64,000 nucleotides of DNA from assembly GCF_021343995.1 (NCBI RefSeq), contig NZ_JAJTTE010000008.1, positions 100,659 through 164,658 on the forward strand. The letters run 5' to 3'. This DNA comes from Pseudonocardia terrae (GTDB taxonomy: Bacteria; Actinomycetota; Actinomycetes; Mycobacteriales; Pseudonocardiaceae). The first letter of the stretch is position 1. Each line of letters begins with the position of its first letter. The notes under the pieces were generated by a model. The model ran no database searches, had not been told where the DNA came from, and worked only from the letters and a program-made list of their open reading frames with translations. This document shows positions 1 through 9,073 of the stretch, in pieces. A program made the position numbers and the translations under genes.

Positions 1-742
1 CGGTCACGTCATCGTCATCGTCAGGACGTGGACTGACGTCGCGGTAGCGGTCGCGATCTGATACCTGCCGGTTCGTGCGGTCGTCGAAGTAGTCGGAGGT
101 GCTGGTGTCCGGCCGCGGCGACACCACGCGGACGCAGGTCGAGCCGTAGATGCCCAGCCTTGCGGCCCTCGCCGTCTCGTAGGCGCTCTGGAGCTCGACG
201 GTGTAGACGGGATCTCCGGCGTACGCCGGGAACCGTCGTACGAGTCCCCGCCGCATCATCTCGTGCGCGAGGTCCTTGGTCGAGCCGGCGCTCTCGCCGT
301 AGCGCACGTACCTGAGTGGCCGCCCGATCCTGTCGACCCCATCCTCGGCGTCTGCGTAGACGCGGACGACCTGGTCGGTGAGCTCGCGACGCACAAACGA
401 AGCAGCGTCCGCACCGCCGCACTCGTCGGCTTCGGGTGCGTCAATGCCGATCAGCTGGATCTGGCTACCGTCCTCGAGCTCGACGGTGTCGCCGTCAACG
501 ACGCGCGTGACGACGACAGCCTCGCCGCCTGGCTGACAGGTCGACCGTGCGGAGTAGGCAGGCGGGCCCTCTCTGCACTCGTGAGGAAGTGACCGGCGTT
601 CGCCTTCAGCCTTCGAGATACAAGCAACCGCGAGAGCGCCCAGCACGATGAGGAATAGGACCAGACATCCCAAAGGGCCGCGAGCACTCGAGCGCCTGGA
701 GTCGGGTCGCCCTGGCGCTGGCGGCACAGCGATCGCAGCCAC
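1..742 (-). CDS. Thermonuclease (SNase-fold) protein, partial at window edge
   Basis: The reading frame is open from about 742 down to base 1 and continues outside the window. A hydrophobic segment ending in LAVAC (about 615-665) is a membrane anchor or lipoprotein signal, followed by a TNase domain: DGDTVELEDG, LIGIDAPE, then IGRPLRY and RRGLVRRF, ending in an acidic tail. These match the Asp21, Asp40, Glu43 and Arg87 regions of staphylococcal nuclease. The Arg35 position (RLxxVDTPE in S. aureus) is Gln here (QLIGIDAPE). It probably cleaves nucleic acid outside the membrane or in the cell wall. The start is uncertain: GTG 742 has a G-rich stretch upstream, and TTG 673 or GTG 646 are alternatives. 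It is divergent from the ParA gene. Confidence 0.75.
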   Translation of the reverse strand, partial: MAAIAVPPAPGRPDSRRSSARGPLGCLVLFLIVLGALAVACISKAEGERRSLPHECREGPPAYSARSTCQPGGEAVVVTRVVDGDTVELEDGSQIQLIGIDAPEADECGGADAASFVRRELTDQVVRVYADAEDGVDRIGRPLRYVRYGESAGSTKDLAHEMMRRGLVRRFPAYAGDPVYTVELQSAYETARAARLGIYGSTCVRVVSPRPDTSTSDYFDDRTNRQVSDRDRYRDVSPRPDDDDDVT

Positions 743-968
743 CCAAACCCCCCATCGCGCGGCCAGGTCGCAGCACAACTCCTCTGCGCTGTCCGCCCAT
801 GAGAGGAGACGGGCGACGGGCCTGCTGGTTGGCGTCCGGTTGGAGCAGACTTGGCGTCCGCGCTTCGACCAGCGGGGAAGCTTCGGCCACTGGCGTATCG
901 CTTCAGTCGATGTCGCGCTCGGCCTGTCCGGGCTGCAGTTGCCAGCAGATGCGCAGTTGACAAGGGGC

Positions 969-1008
969 GTGAATGTCGTTCACACTTCATCCTGTGAACG
1001 ACGTTCAC
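969..1008. promoter_or_regulatory. Double palindromic operator at the parA start
   Basis: Two 15-bp palindromes, GTGAATGTCGTTCAC (969-983) and GTGAACGACGTTCAC (994-1008), lie 25 bp centre to centre. Together they form a 10-bp inverted repeat, GTCGTTCACA (975-984) and TGTGAACGAC (993-1002), around an 8-nt spacer. A TTGACA hexamer sits just upstream (957-962). The downstream product has an N-terminal helix-turn-helix, so autoregulation is the simplest inference. It could also be a partition centromere; it does not match the chromosomal parS consensus. Confidence 0.65.
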
Positions 1009-2058
1009 AGGTCCGACGACGGCGACCTGGTCGGCCTTGCCGAAATCGCGGAGCTAGCCGGCGTCAGTCGGACTGTCGTTGCCAATTGGCGTGCGCGCGA
1101 CCCACGCTTTCCGCGACCCATGGTTGAGCTGCGTGCCGGGCCCGTGTTCAACCGAGACGTCGCCGCTCGATACCTTAGGAGAAGGAACCGACACATGGCG
1201 CATGTTGTTTCGACGATCAATCTCAAAGGTGGCGTTGGCAAAACGACAACCACGGTGGGACTGGCCGAGGTACTCTCCGCCGACTTCGGCAAGAAGGTTC
1301 TGGTAATTGATCTCGATCCGCAGACAAATGCAACGACGGTTCTTATTGGTGAGGACCGATGGCGTGAACTGAACGGCGCGGGCCACACTCTTGTCAGTTT
1401 GTTCACCGATGCCCTTCGGCGGGATGATGAGCCAGCTCGCTTTGACCTGAACTCGACGCTTCAGCGGAAAGTCAGTGCGGTCACAGATGTACAGACTGTT
1501 GATCTGCTGCCGAGTTCGCTGGACCTGATTGACGTCCAGGATCGCCTGGCTGGCATGCCTTCGGGGCGCTTCTACTCGAACAATCCGACCGATCTACTCC
1601 GGCGCGCAGTTCGACCTCTTCTGGACAACTACGATTACGTACTTGTCGATTGTCCGCCAAACCTAGGCATCGTAACTTTAAATGGCCTCCGAATCTCGGA
1701 CGGGTACATCATCCCGACAATTCCTGACGTGCTGAGTACCTACGGAATCCCTCAAATTCAGACGCGCGTCCGCGCGTTTGCAGATAGTCTCGGAGAGACT
1801 ATACACGAACTCGGCATCGTGATCACTAAGTTCCGGGAAGCGTCGAAGGTCCACCATGCGACCCTACGGCGACTGGTTGACGATGAGAACTTACCACCGG
1901 TGTTCGATACCCGGATTCCGGAGGGCAACGCGATTGCCGCGTCGGCGGAATTCTCGACGACCTCGACACTTAGGCAGAAGTACAGCTATCAAGGCGGCTA
2001 CGAGGCCTTCCGAGAATTGGCTAAGGAGTTCATTAGTCAGGTCGAGGACATCGCATGA
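973..2058 (+). CDS. HTH-ParA fusion partition ATPase
   Basis: A 361-residue protein. Residues about 17-70 form an AlpA/MerR-like helix-turn-helix (LAEIAELAGVSRTVVANWR). From residue about 75 it is a ParA/MinD deviant-Walker ATPase with KGGVGKTT, LVIDLDPQTN and VDCPPNLG. Type Ia ParA proteins carry an N-terminal DNA-binding domain for autorepression, which fits the palindromes at the start. ATG 973 has AAGGGG 5 nt upstream but lies inside the first palindrome; GTG 994 could be a leaderless start. A strong AGGAG (1179-1183) precedes an internal ATG (1195) exactly where the ParA domain begins, so a short ATPase-only form may also be made. It overlaps the next gene by 4 bp (ATGA). It likely segregates the element when excised. 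Confidence 0.85.
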   Translation: MSFTLHPVNDVHRSDDGDLVGLAEIAELAGVSRTVVANWRARDPRFPRPMVELRAGPVFNRDVAARYLRRRNRHMAHVVSTINLKGGVGKTTTTVGLAEVLSADFGKKVLVIDLDPQTNATTVLIGEDRWRELNGAGHTLVSLFTDALRRDDEPARFDLNSTLQRKVSAVTDVQTVDLLPSSLDLIDVQDRLAGMPSGRFYSNNPTDLLRRAVRPLLDNYDYVLVDCPPNLGIVTLNGLRISDGYIIPTIPDVLSTYGIPQIQTRVRAFADSLGETIHELGIVITKFREASKVHHATLRRLVDDENLPPVFDTRIPEGNAIAASAEFSTTSTLRQKYSYQGGYEAFRELAKEFISQVEDIA

Positions 2059-2513
2059 ACGCGAGTGGTGGACCGAGTAGGGCGCATGATGCGGTGGACA
2101 ACGCGGCCGAAGCACTGTCCCTCCTGGCCGGAACTCATCCTGATCTGGCAACCGGATTAGCAAGCATCATTGCGACAATTGCGAACGAGGCGAAGCGCAC
2201 TCCACGATTCGCGACAGCGCTGACGAAAGGAATGATTGCCGGTGCTGAGGTGACTAATTCGGCACCTGCGCGACGCTCTGGACGGCGTAGTCCTGGTGTC
2301 CTCGATCCCTTCGCGGTCTATGCGGAAGGCGGCGAGGGCGGGTTGCGTGAGCGCTTGAGCGAACTCGAACTCGAACAACTACGTGACATTGTCGCAGAGC
2401 ACGGGATGGACCAGGATCGACTTGCGATGAAGTGGAAGGATTCGTCACGAGTTGCTGAGCGCATCATAGAGAGGGTCGCGGCTCGCTCGGCAAAGGGATC
2501 GGCCTTCCGATAG
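2055..2513 (+). CDS. ParA-associated hypothetical protein
   Basis: A 152-residue protein translationally coupled to ParA through an ATGA overlap. It is helical and charged. The N-terminal half (residues 10-65) is Ala-rich and helical; the C-terminal half has a conserved-looking block with QLRDIVAEHGMD, AMKWKDSSR and a terminal KGSAFR. No ParB-type KorB/Spo0J HTH is recognisable. Its position suggests a centromere-binding or adaptor partner of ParA, but that is inference from context. The locus is less GC-rich in codon use than the rest of the window, in line with transfer. Confidence 0.7.
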   Translation: MNASGGPSRAHDAVDNAAEALSLLAGTHPDLATGLASIIATIANEAKRTPRFATALTKGMIAGAEVTNSAPARRSGRRSPGVLDPFAVYAEGGEGGLRERLSELELEQLRDIVAEHGMDQDRLAMKWKDSSRVAERIIERVAARSAKGSAFR

Positions 2514-3447
2514 TTGTGGAGCAGTCCTTCACGATGCGAGTCAATTCAGCCCGCCGGTGTTGCTGGCGTCCCGCCAGACGATCTTGGCCGCTGGTGAGTA
2601 CTCGACGCCGGGCTGGCTGAGTGCGATGTCAAAGAGGCGGCTGGGAGCCGCGGGCACCGCGCTCGGTCTACAGGCCCGCCTGCAGTTTCGACGAAGGTCT
2701 CCGGCGTGTGTTGCTGATGCACTTGGTGGCCGGCGCCTCGGCGTCCTGGCCTGGCGGTCCGTCCCTTGGGTGGCGGGGTGCTGCCCCCCGCCGCCGTAAG
2801 GCGCACCCGCGCGGCCGTGGAGGCTCGCGGTCCAGGGCAGCCCGCAGGCTGTCGCGTAGCGACGCGTAGCGCAGCGGAGCGCCCTTGACCGGGAGTGCGG
2901 CCGTGCTAAGCCAAGGGCCGACAGGCCCGCCCGAAGGGCGTCCGATTTCATTCCTCGGCCCGCGGCCCCGAGCGCCTTCACGCCCTCAGATATGAGGCCG
3001 TCCGTGGGGATGAATGGCTCACAATGGCGGGAAGAACGACTCAAGACGGAATGGAAGGAATCCGCATTATAACGACACCGTATGGAAACTCCCGGTAATC
3101 CAAAGGTAGGGGCGGCCGTTGAGCGACCCCGACTTCGGCTCCACGGACTGCAACTGTGTTGGCCGCTGGACTTCCTCGCTGGGAGCTCGCCGCGGCCCGT
3201 CGACCGACACAGCGAGCAGGCGAGCCGCCGGCGACGAACGAACCCAGTTCGTGCTAGACGAGGGCCCTCCTCGACCAAGCCCCGGCCGACGACTACAGCA
3301 CGCAGCGGCGATTGGCGTCGTCGCGGATTGGCTGTTGCTCTGAACTGGCACGAGGCGGCGCATCCCTCGATCGTGTGGGGCGCCACCGGCGCCACGGACA
3401 CTCGGTTAAGATCGTCACCCGACCGGATCGATGTTGAAGTCCCGGTC
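2514..3447. other. Gene-free stretch with a promoter near its right end
   Basis: About 930 bases with no convincing coding region on either strand; the long open frames look like shadows of GC-rich DNA. The frame of the downstream ATPase is open back to ATG 3082, but residues encoded there are Arg/Pro-rich and include the rare codons TTA AGA just before 3415, so this part is probably not translated. TAAGAT (3407-3412) is a good -10 hexamer about 35 bp before the chosen start at 3448. A second AT-rich spot (TTATAA, 3067-3072) lies just upstream of ATG 3082. Confidence 0.4.
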
Positions 3448-4977
3448 ATGCAGGCACAGCGCTGGAGCGAGGCGACCTACGAAGTGACGTGGATAACGGA
3501 CCTGGACGCAGTCGATCATCGAGTCCTGCCCCCGGATCCGGACGTGTTGACCGCGATCGGCCTGAGCCACGACCTCAACTCGGCAATAGCCGATCTCGTC
3601 GACAACAGCGTGGACGCGGGCGCCACCTCCATCCTGATCCGCTTCGTTCTGGTCGATGGAAAGCCCAGGTCGCTGCTCGTCGTCGACGACGGCCGTGGCA
3701 TGTCGGACTCGCAGCTGGACCAGGCGATGACCATCGGCAGAAGACGGTCCTATGAGGGCTCCGATCTCGGGCATTTTGGGATGGGGCTGAAGTCTGCGTC
3801 TTTCAGCCAGGCCGACATACTAACCGTCTTGACCCGCGCCGCTGAGGCGCCCGGGATAGGCCGTCGCTGGAGCCGACATACACGCGATTTCATTTGTGAT
3901 GTCATTGACAGCGGCCAAGCTGAGCAGGCGCTCGCCTCCGCGGGTCCTATCGCAAACTCTGGCCACGGAACAATCGTGCGCTGGGACGATGTACGGGAGT
4001 TCCCCACCAGCGACAACCCCGCAGTCGTGGACGACTACATCTCCCGAACAACGCAGCAGATCCGAGCGCATCTCGGTACGACTCTCCATGCCCTGCTAGA
4101 GCAGGGCAAGGTAACGGTGACGATTGACGCCGCCGATGTCACCGACGGCTCCGCCGGTGCTCCGCAGACGGTCGAGGCGATCGATCCGTTCGGCTACCGG
4201 CGAAGCGGCGCACGCGGCTACCCCAAGACCTTGTGGGCAGAGGTCGATCATCGCCGCATCGCGCTCGAATGCCACATTTGGCCCGCGCGAAGCGAAGCGC
4301 TCGGATTCCGCCTCGGTGGAGCCGCCGAGCAATACCAGGGCTTGTACTTCTACCGGAACCGTCGTCTGCTCGAGATCGGCGGCTGGAAGTCCACAGCCAT
4401 CCCGCACCGACGCCTGCAACTTGCCCGGGTCGCTATCGACGTATCCGAAAACATCGACTTGATCAACATGAATATGGAGAAGAGCGCCGTTCAGCCGAAG
4501 CCGAGCCTCTTGCGAGGGATCGAGAAGGCCCAGGCCGAGGACGGCACCTCCTTCTCCGACTACCTTCGCGACGCGGAGAGCGCCTACAAGCTCGGCAACA
4601 CACGTAACACCGGAAGGCCGCAGGTAGTCCCGCCCGGGCCCGGAATCGCGCCGGAGGTGAAGCGAGCGATCCTGGAGGAGCTCCCGATCCTCGGTGGTCG
4701 CGAGCCGGTGGCCATCCGTTGGAAGCGTCTCGACAACACCGACTTCTTCGAGGTGGACCGTCGCGCAGCCACTCTCTGGCTCAACAGTCGTTACAGGGCG
4801 ACTGTGAACGGCGACAGGCGATCCAGCCTCAACGATTCGCCCCTGCTGAAGGCGGCGCTCTACCTCCTGCTCGAGGACATCTTCCGGGGGACGGCGTTCG
4901 GTCCGCGGGACAAGGACAACGTCGAGTTGTGGCAGGCCGTCCTCAGCGCAGCCGCGCAAGCAGAGGCTGACCATTGA
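3448..4977 (+). CDS. MORC/MutL-like GHKL ATPase of a restriction-type module
   Basis: A 509-residue protein. GHKL ATP-binding motifs are clear: N-box ADLVDNSVDAGA (about 49-59), G1 box VVDDGRGM (78-85), G2 box HFGMGLKSAS (109-118), followed by an S5-like transducer region. This is the HATPase_c_3 type seen in MORC and MutL. Such ATPases occur in prokaryotic operons with Z1 helicases and restriction-endonuclease-fold proteins (Iyer, Abhiman and Aravind, 2008), as here. It probably acts as an ATP-dependent DNA clamp. ATG 3448 was chosen because a -10-like TAAGAT lies 36 bp upstream and the GHKL domain begins shortly after. The frame is open further upstream to 3082. It overlaps the next gene by 4 bp. 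Confidence 0.85.
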   Translation: MQAQRWSEATYEVTWITDLDAVDHRVLPPDPDVLTAIGLSHDLNSAIADLVDNSVDAGATSILIRFVLVDGKPRSLLVVDDGRGMSDSQLDQAMTIGRRRSYEGSDLGHFGMGLKSASFSQADILTVLTRAAEAPGIGRRWSRHTRDFICDVIDSGQAEQALASAGPIANSGHGTIVRWDDVREFPTSDNPAVVDDYISRTTQQIRAHLGTTLHALLEQGKVTVTIDAADVTDGSAGAPQTVEAIDPFGYRRSGARGYPKTLWAEVDHRRIALECHIWPARSEALGFRLGGAAEQYQGLYFYRNRRLLEIGGWKSTAIPHRRLQLARVAIDVSENIDLINMNMEKSAVQPKPSLLRGIEKAQAEDGTSFSDYLRDAESAYKLGNTRNTGRPQVVPPGPGIAPEVKRAILEELPILGGREPVAIRWKRLDNTDFFEVDRRAATLWLNSRYRATVNGDRRSSLNDSPLLKAALYLLLEDIFRGTAFGPRDKDNVELWQAVLSAAAQAEADH

Positions 4978-5975
4978 GCTCCCGGTCCGACCAGGGACGG
5001 CATCTTGCCCTCGAAGGCGTGCAACGGTATCTGCAGGCGGGGCTCTCTGGGGACGTCCTCATCCCCGGCCGACCTGAGGCCTACCTCATCGTCGCCGCCG
5101 TGACGCGAACACTGTCGATCCACGTCGGCATGGGGTCCGGCGGCTCACGCGTCGTTCCCGATCTGAGCACTTACCAACACCTCGACGCCGACACCGTCTA
5201 CTGGCGGGGCAGTCACTGGTTCCGTCTGAGTGTGCGCACGACGCACAGGCTCGAGGATCTCTATCCCCTGCTGTGCCTTGTCCTCGACGCGATCCAGCTC
5301 AACGGACGCAGCTTCGCTGCCGCCGTCAACGACGCTTTGGACTCCTACCGCGAGCTGCTCGTGCAGCGGGGCGCCCTGTCAGAGGCAGACCAGATCGGCC
5401 TCGTCGGCGAGCTTCTGACCTTGAAACACCTGATCACATCGCTCGGACCGGACGCCGCGGTCGACGCCTGGGTCGGCGGCAAACGCGAGGAGCACGACTT
5501 CTCCCTGAGCAGCGATGACCTCGAGGTCAAGACCACGGCCGCGGACCGTCGCACCCACTGGATCTCCTCCGCCACTCAACTGGAACCCAAGCCCGGCCGT
5601 GATCTATACCTGCTGTCCCTGCAGATCACCCGCGCTGGCGCAGGCCCAGGCAGCACCCTCCCGGAACTGGTGGACTCCGTTCGAGTGCTGTCCGGCCCGG
5701 CCGAGCCGCACGTCGCCAGGCAGCTTGTAGCCGGGTCCTACCGCGATACCGATGCAGACCTGTACCCGACACGGTGGACGTTGCGGAGTCCGCCCATCAC
5801 CCTCCTGGTCGACGCCGGATTCCCCGCTCTTACGTCTGAGCGACTCGTCCAGGCGGTCCCCCGCGCGGCCTTGATCACTTCGGTCAGCTACCAGCTGGAT
5901 CTCGAGACCTATCCGGCCAGCACGCCACCCCGCGAGCTCGTCGGCCTAGTCGCACCCAAGGAGAACGCCGGATGA
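4974..5975 (+). CDS. PD-(D/E)XK motif protein of the MORC-Z1 module
   Basis: A 333-residue protein starting at a TTG (4974) that overlaps the stop of the ATPase. The central part has the restriction-endonuclease fold signature: GLVGELLTL with E146, then D175 in EEHDFSLSS, then the E184-V-K186 pair in LEVKTT, and a conserved HWISSATQLEP segment. This matches the PD-(D/E)XK motif family (DUF4420-type) that travels with Z1 and GHKL ATPase genes. Inferred role: the DNA-cleaving subunit of the system. The key residues appear intact. Its stop overlaps the next start (ATGA), implying co-translation. Confidence 0.8.
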   Translation: MSSRSDQGRHLALEGVQRYLQAGLSGDVLIPGRPEAYLIVAAVTRTLSIHVGMGSGGSRVVPDLSTYQHLDADTVYWRGSHWFRLSVRTTHRLEDLYPLLCLVLDAIQLNGRSFAAAVNDALDSYRELLVQRGALSEADQIGLVGELLTLKHLITSLGPDAAVDAWVGGKREEHDFSLSSDDLEVKTTAADRRTHWISSATQLEPKPGRDLYLLSLQITRAGAGPGSTLPELVDSVRVLSGPAEPHVARQLVAGSYRDTDADLYPTRWTLRSPPITLLVDAGFPALTSERLVQAVPRAALITSVSYQLDLETYPASTPPRELVGLVAPKENAG

Positions 5976-8917
5976 CGGTATCGACCATGGCCTACCTCGC
6001 CGCGTTAGGCTCGATGAACGACCTCCCGAAGAACCTCTTCAAGCGCGCCGCTCTCGAAGCCGAGGACTACGACGACGGCGGTGATGTGTCACCGGAGTCC
6101 CTGCTGGCCCATCTCGAGACAAACGGCCCGAACGACCCCATCCGGCAGGCGCTCGGGCCGCTCCTGGCCGGATGGGACGCCGAGCAGACCGCCGAGTGGG
6201 CGGTCGGCACCGATGCCGGCTCCCCGGAGCGCCGGCAGCTCACCTACACGCGTCTCGGGTTCGGGTCGGCGCTCGCGGACTGGGCAACAGCGCATTACCC
6301 GCCACACGCAGACGACACGATTGTCATCACAGGGACCCAAGTCGATCCCTGGTACTTCCCGAATCGGAAGGTGGGCCGCTTCTACTGGGACGCTTACCGC
6401 CGTCACCTTCGTGACGTCAAGGGCTGGGCGCCGACCCCTATCGGAGAGCTGGACCAGGCCACCGACGACATCGTCGAGCAGATAGCCGATCCCTCCGCCG
6501 ATAAGGCGTACGGGGCCAAAGGGCTCGTTGTGGGCTACGTCCAGAGCGGCAAGACTGCCAACTTCACCGGCGTGGTCGCCAAGGCCATCGACGCTGGCTA
6601 CCGGAACATCTTCATCCTTACCGGGACGATCGAGCTGCTGCGTGGGCAGACACAGCGGCGCCTGGACATGGAGCTCATTGGTATCGAAAACCTGATCGGC
6701 GACAGGACGATCGACGAGGCTAGTAGCGACCCCCGGTTCGATTACGCGAACGACGACGACTGGCCGAAGAAGTTCTTACAGATCGGGGTCAAGCCGGAGG
6801 CGGCGGGCCGCCCCAGCCTCGTCCGCCACACGAGAAAGGCGGCCGACTACCAGAGGCTCTTCGGAACTGCAACGCAACTCCGGCCCGTGAAACAATATCA
6901 AGGTCTCCCCTTTCATCACCCCGACAACCTCATGCGGGTACCGGCCGGGATCTTCGTCATCAAGAAGAACAGGCACGTCCTCGAAAAGTTGGCCGCGGAC
7001 CTATCCCAGGTCGGCTCCGCTCTCCTCGACATCCCTGCCCTAATTATCGACGACGAGTCCGATCAAGCCTCGGTCAACACCGTCGATCCGGCGAAAGTCG
7101 AGAAGGCCCGTCGGGAAGGTAAAGAGGTAGCCGAGCGCACAAAAATCAACGAGGCGATAGCCGGGCTCCTCAAGAAGATGCCGCGAGCGCAGTACTTGGG
7201 CTATACCGCCACCCCCTTTGCCAACGTTTTCATCGATCCAGGCGACACCGAGGATCTGTTCCCCCGAGACTTCGTAATCGGCCTGAAGCGGCCCTCCGGC
7301 TACATGGGCGCGTCGGACTTTTCCGACATAGGGAAGGACTTCGGCACCACCCCGATCTCGCAGCGCCCGATCGGATCATCGAATCAACGGGCGTTCGTCC
7401 GGGAGCTTATGGGGGACGAGGACACCAAGGAGCGCGATGACGAGCTCCGCCGTGCGCTCGACATTTTCGTCCTGACCGGCGCCGTGAAGCTCTACCGTCT
7501 CGACGTCGATCCGAGCCTAAGATTCGCGCATCACACGATGCTCATTCACGAATCCGTCCGAATGGCCGCCCATGGAGCGACTGCGGACAAGGTCAAGGAG
7601 CTCTGGAGCACCGGGGGATACGGTTCTCCAAGCGGACTCCGTCGCCTCAAAAAACTCTACGAGGCCGACATTCTGCCGGTCTCTGCAGCGAGACGAGAGA
7701 ACGGGATACCAACGGAGCCGGGGTTCGACGACTTGAAGAAGTACGTGGGTGCCGCTGTCGGCAGGATATCCGAACACGCCAACAATCCGGTGATCGTCGT
7801 GAACGGCGACGCCGACATCCAACGCAATCAACAACAGCTGGACTTCGACAGAGGAAGTGTTTGGCGGGTCCTGGTCGGCGGAACGAAACTCAGCCGTGGC
7901 TTCACGGTCGAGGGCCTCACCGTTTCCTACTTCCGCCGAGTCGCAGGTGCGCACGATACCCTGACTCAGGCGGGCCGCTGGTTCGGGTTCCGACCTGGTT
8001 ACCGAGACCTTGTCCGCGTTTTCATCGGAACGAACGAGAAGAAGGGCAAAACCAGAGTCAACCTTCTCGACGCCTTCGACGCAGTCGTGCAGGACGAGGA
8101 AGAGTTCCGCAAACAGCTCGCTGTATACTCCCGGCGGGTCAACGGCCGACCGCAAGTGCGCCCGAAGGACATTCCGCCGCTGGTGAGCCAGCACCTCTTC
8201 TGGCTCAAGCCGACCGCTAACAACAAGATGTTCAACACCGAGCTCGCAGAGCAGGCCGAGCCCGAATTCGGCCCGGTCGGGTTTCCAACCGATCACGCCG
8301 CCTTGCGCGCGAATCTTACGCTCTGGGAGTGCGTCATCCAGGGGCTCACGCAGACCGTGCGGCTTCTCGGCAAGACCGGTACGTTCGAGGCGAGACTCGC
8401 CGAGGTCGACCCGAAGAGCCTGTGGGACGTGCTCGCGCGACACATCTGGCTTCCCAACTACGGGGAACGTCGGGTCCTCCCATGGCTGAACTTCTTCGAA
8501 AGCGCCCTGGCGGGCCTCGACCGTTTCGTCGCGGTCCTGCCGCAACTCGCGCCCCCCAGCCCCGCATACAAAATTGACGGGATCGGCGACCTTCGTATGG
8601 TTCGGCGACAGCGGCGTGAAACACGTGGCGACGTTCTCGGCGAGCCGACGGAACCTCGGCACCGCGTCGCAGCCGAGCGTCTGGTCGGTGCGGCCGCCTC
8701 GGACGATCCCAGCCTGCGGGGCTACATAGCTCCCCGACAAGGTGCCTTGCTCTGCTACCTCGTCCAGGACCAGAACAATCCGAAGGCCCCACCGATCATG
8801 GCGCCGCGCATCTACCTCCCGAACTCGGTCATGCCCGACACCGGCCCCGCAGTGCGCTTCCGTGCGATCGACAGCGCCTCTGACGACCCTGTGATCGATG
8901 TGTCGCCGTCAAGGTGA
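5972..8917 (+). CDS. Z1-domain superfamily II helicase-like protein
   Basis: A 981-residue protein. A Walker A, GYVQSGKTANF, is at about 188-198; Walker B is IIDDESDQ near 360; a motif III-like GYTATPFAN is near 410; and the Z1 domain follows with VGGTKLSRGFTVEGL near 635 and QAGRWFGFRPGYRD near 666 (helicase motif VI equivalent). Z1 proteins are ATP-dependent DNA translocases predicted to power restriction with a MORC-type ATPase and an endonuclease. It is the last gene of the three-gene overlapping operon. Length is normal for the family and no lesions are seen. Confidence 0.88.
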   Translation: MTVSTMAYLAALGSMNDLPKNLFKRAALEAEDYDDGGDVSPESLLAHLETNGPNDPIRQALGPLLAGWDAEQTAEWAVGTDAGSPERRQLTYTRLGFGSALADWATAHYPPHADDTIVITGTQVDPWYFPNRKVGRFYWDAYRRHLRDVKGWAPTPIGELDQATDDIVEQIADPSADKAYGAKGLVVGYVQSGKTANFTGVVAKAIDAGYRNIFILTGTIELLRGQTQRRLDMELIGIENLIGDRTIDEASSDPRFDYANDDDWPKKFLQIGVKPEAAGRPSLVRHTRKAADYQRLFGTATQLRPVKQYQGLPFHHPDNLMRVPAGIFVIKKNRHVLEKLAADLSQVGSALLDIPALIIDDESDQASVNTVDPAKVEKARREGKEVAERTKINEAIAGLLKKMPRAQYLGYTATPFANVFIDPGDTEDLFPRDFVIGLKRPSGYMGASDFSDIGKDFGTTPISQRPIGSSNQRAFVRELMGDEDTKERDDELRRALDIFVLTGAVKLYRLDVDPSLRFAHHTMLIHESVRMAAHGATADKVKELWSTGGYGSPSGLRRLKKLYEADILPVSAARRENGIPTEPGFDDLKKYVGAAVGRISEHANNPVIVVNGDADIQRNQQQLDFDRGSVWRVLVGGTKLSRGFTVEGLTVSYFRRVAGAHDTLTQAGRWFGFRPGYRDLVRVFIGTNEKKGKTRVNLLDAFDAVVQDEEEFRKQLAVYSRRVNGRPQVRPKDIPPLVSQHLFWLKPTANNKMFNTELAEQAEPEFGPVGFPTDHAALRANLTLWECVIQGLTQTVRLLGKTGTFEARLAEVDPKSLWDVLARHIWLPNYGERRVLPWLNFFESALAGLDRFVAVLPQLAPPSPAYKIDGIGDLRMVRRQRRETRGDVLGEPTEPRHRVAAERLVGAAASDDPSLRGYIAPRQGALLCYLVQDQNNPKAPPIMAPRIYLPNSVMPDTGPAVRFRAIDSASDDPVIDVSPSR

Positions 8918-9008
8918 GGTCAGTCCTGGAGAGCAGCTCTTACCGCCTCCTCGCTCAGACTCCGTCCGCGAGGCCATTCAGACTTCGCGGCTCGGGGGAG
9001 GGCAGCAG

Positions 9009-9050
9009 CCTCGGCTGAGGGCCCGGCAGAGGATCTCGAAGCAGCCGAGG
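9009..9050. terminator. Possible stem-loop between convergent genes
   Basis: CCTCGGCTG (9009-9017) and CAGCCGAGG (9042-9050) form a perfect 9-bp inverted repeat with a 24-nt loop, in the 156-bp gap between the Z1 gene and the convergent endonuclease gene. It may end transcription from both sides; there is no T-tract, as is common in this GC range. Confidence 0.35.
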
Positions 9051-9073
9051 AAAGCCTGCGCGGATCGCCGCCT

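Noticed and set aside
3082..3447. N-terminal extension of the GHKL ATPase to ATG 3082
   Set aside because: Residues are low-complexity and include rare TTA/AGA codons; a -10 hexamer lies inside it at 3407.
2541..3449. Long minus-strand open frame before the ATPase gene
   Set aside because: Composition is Arg/Ser/Pro-rich with no domain, typical of a GC-rich shadow; no ribosome site.
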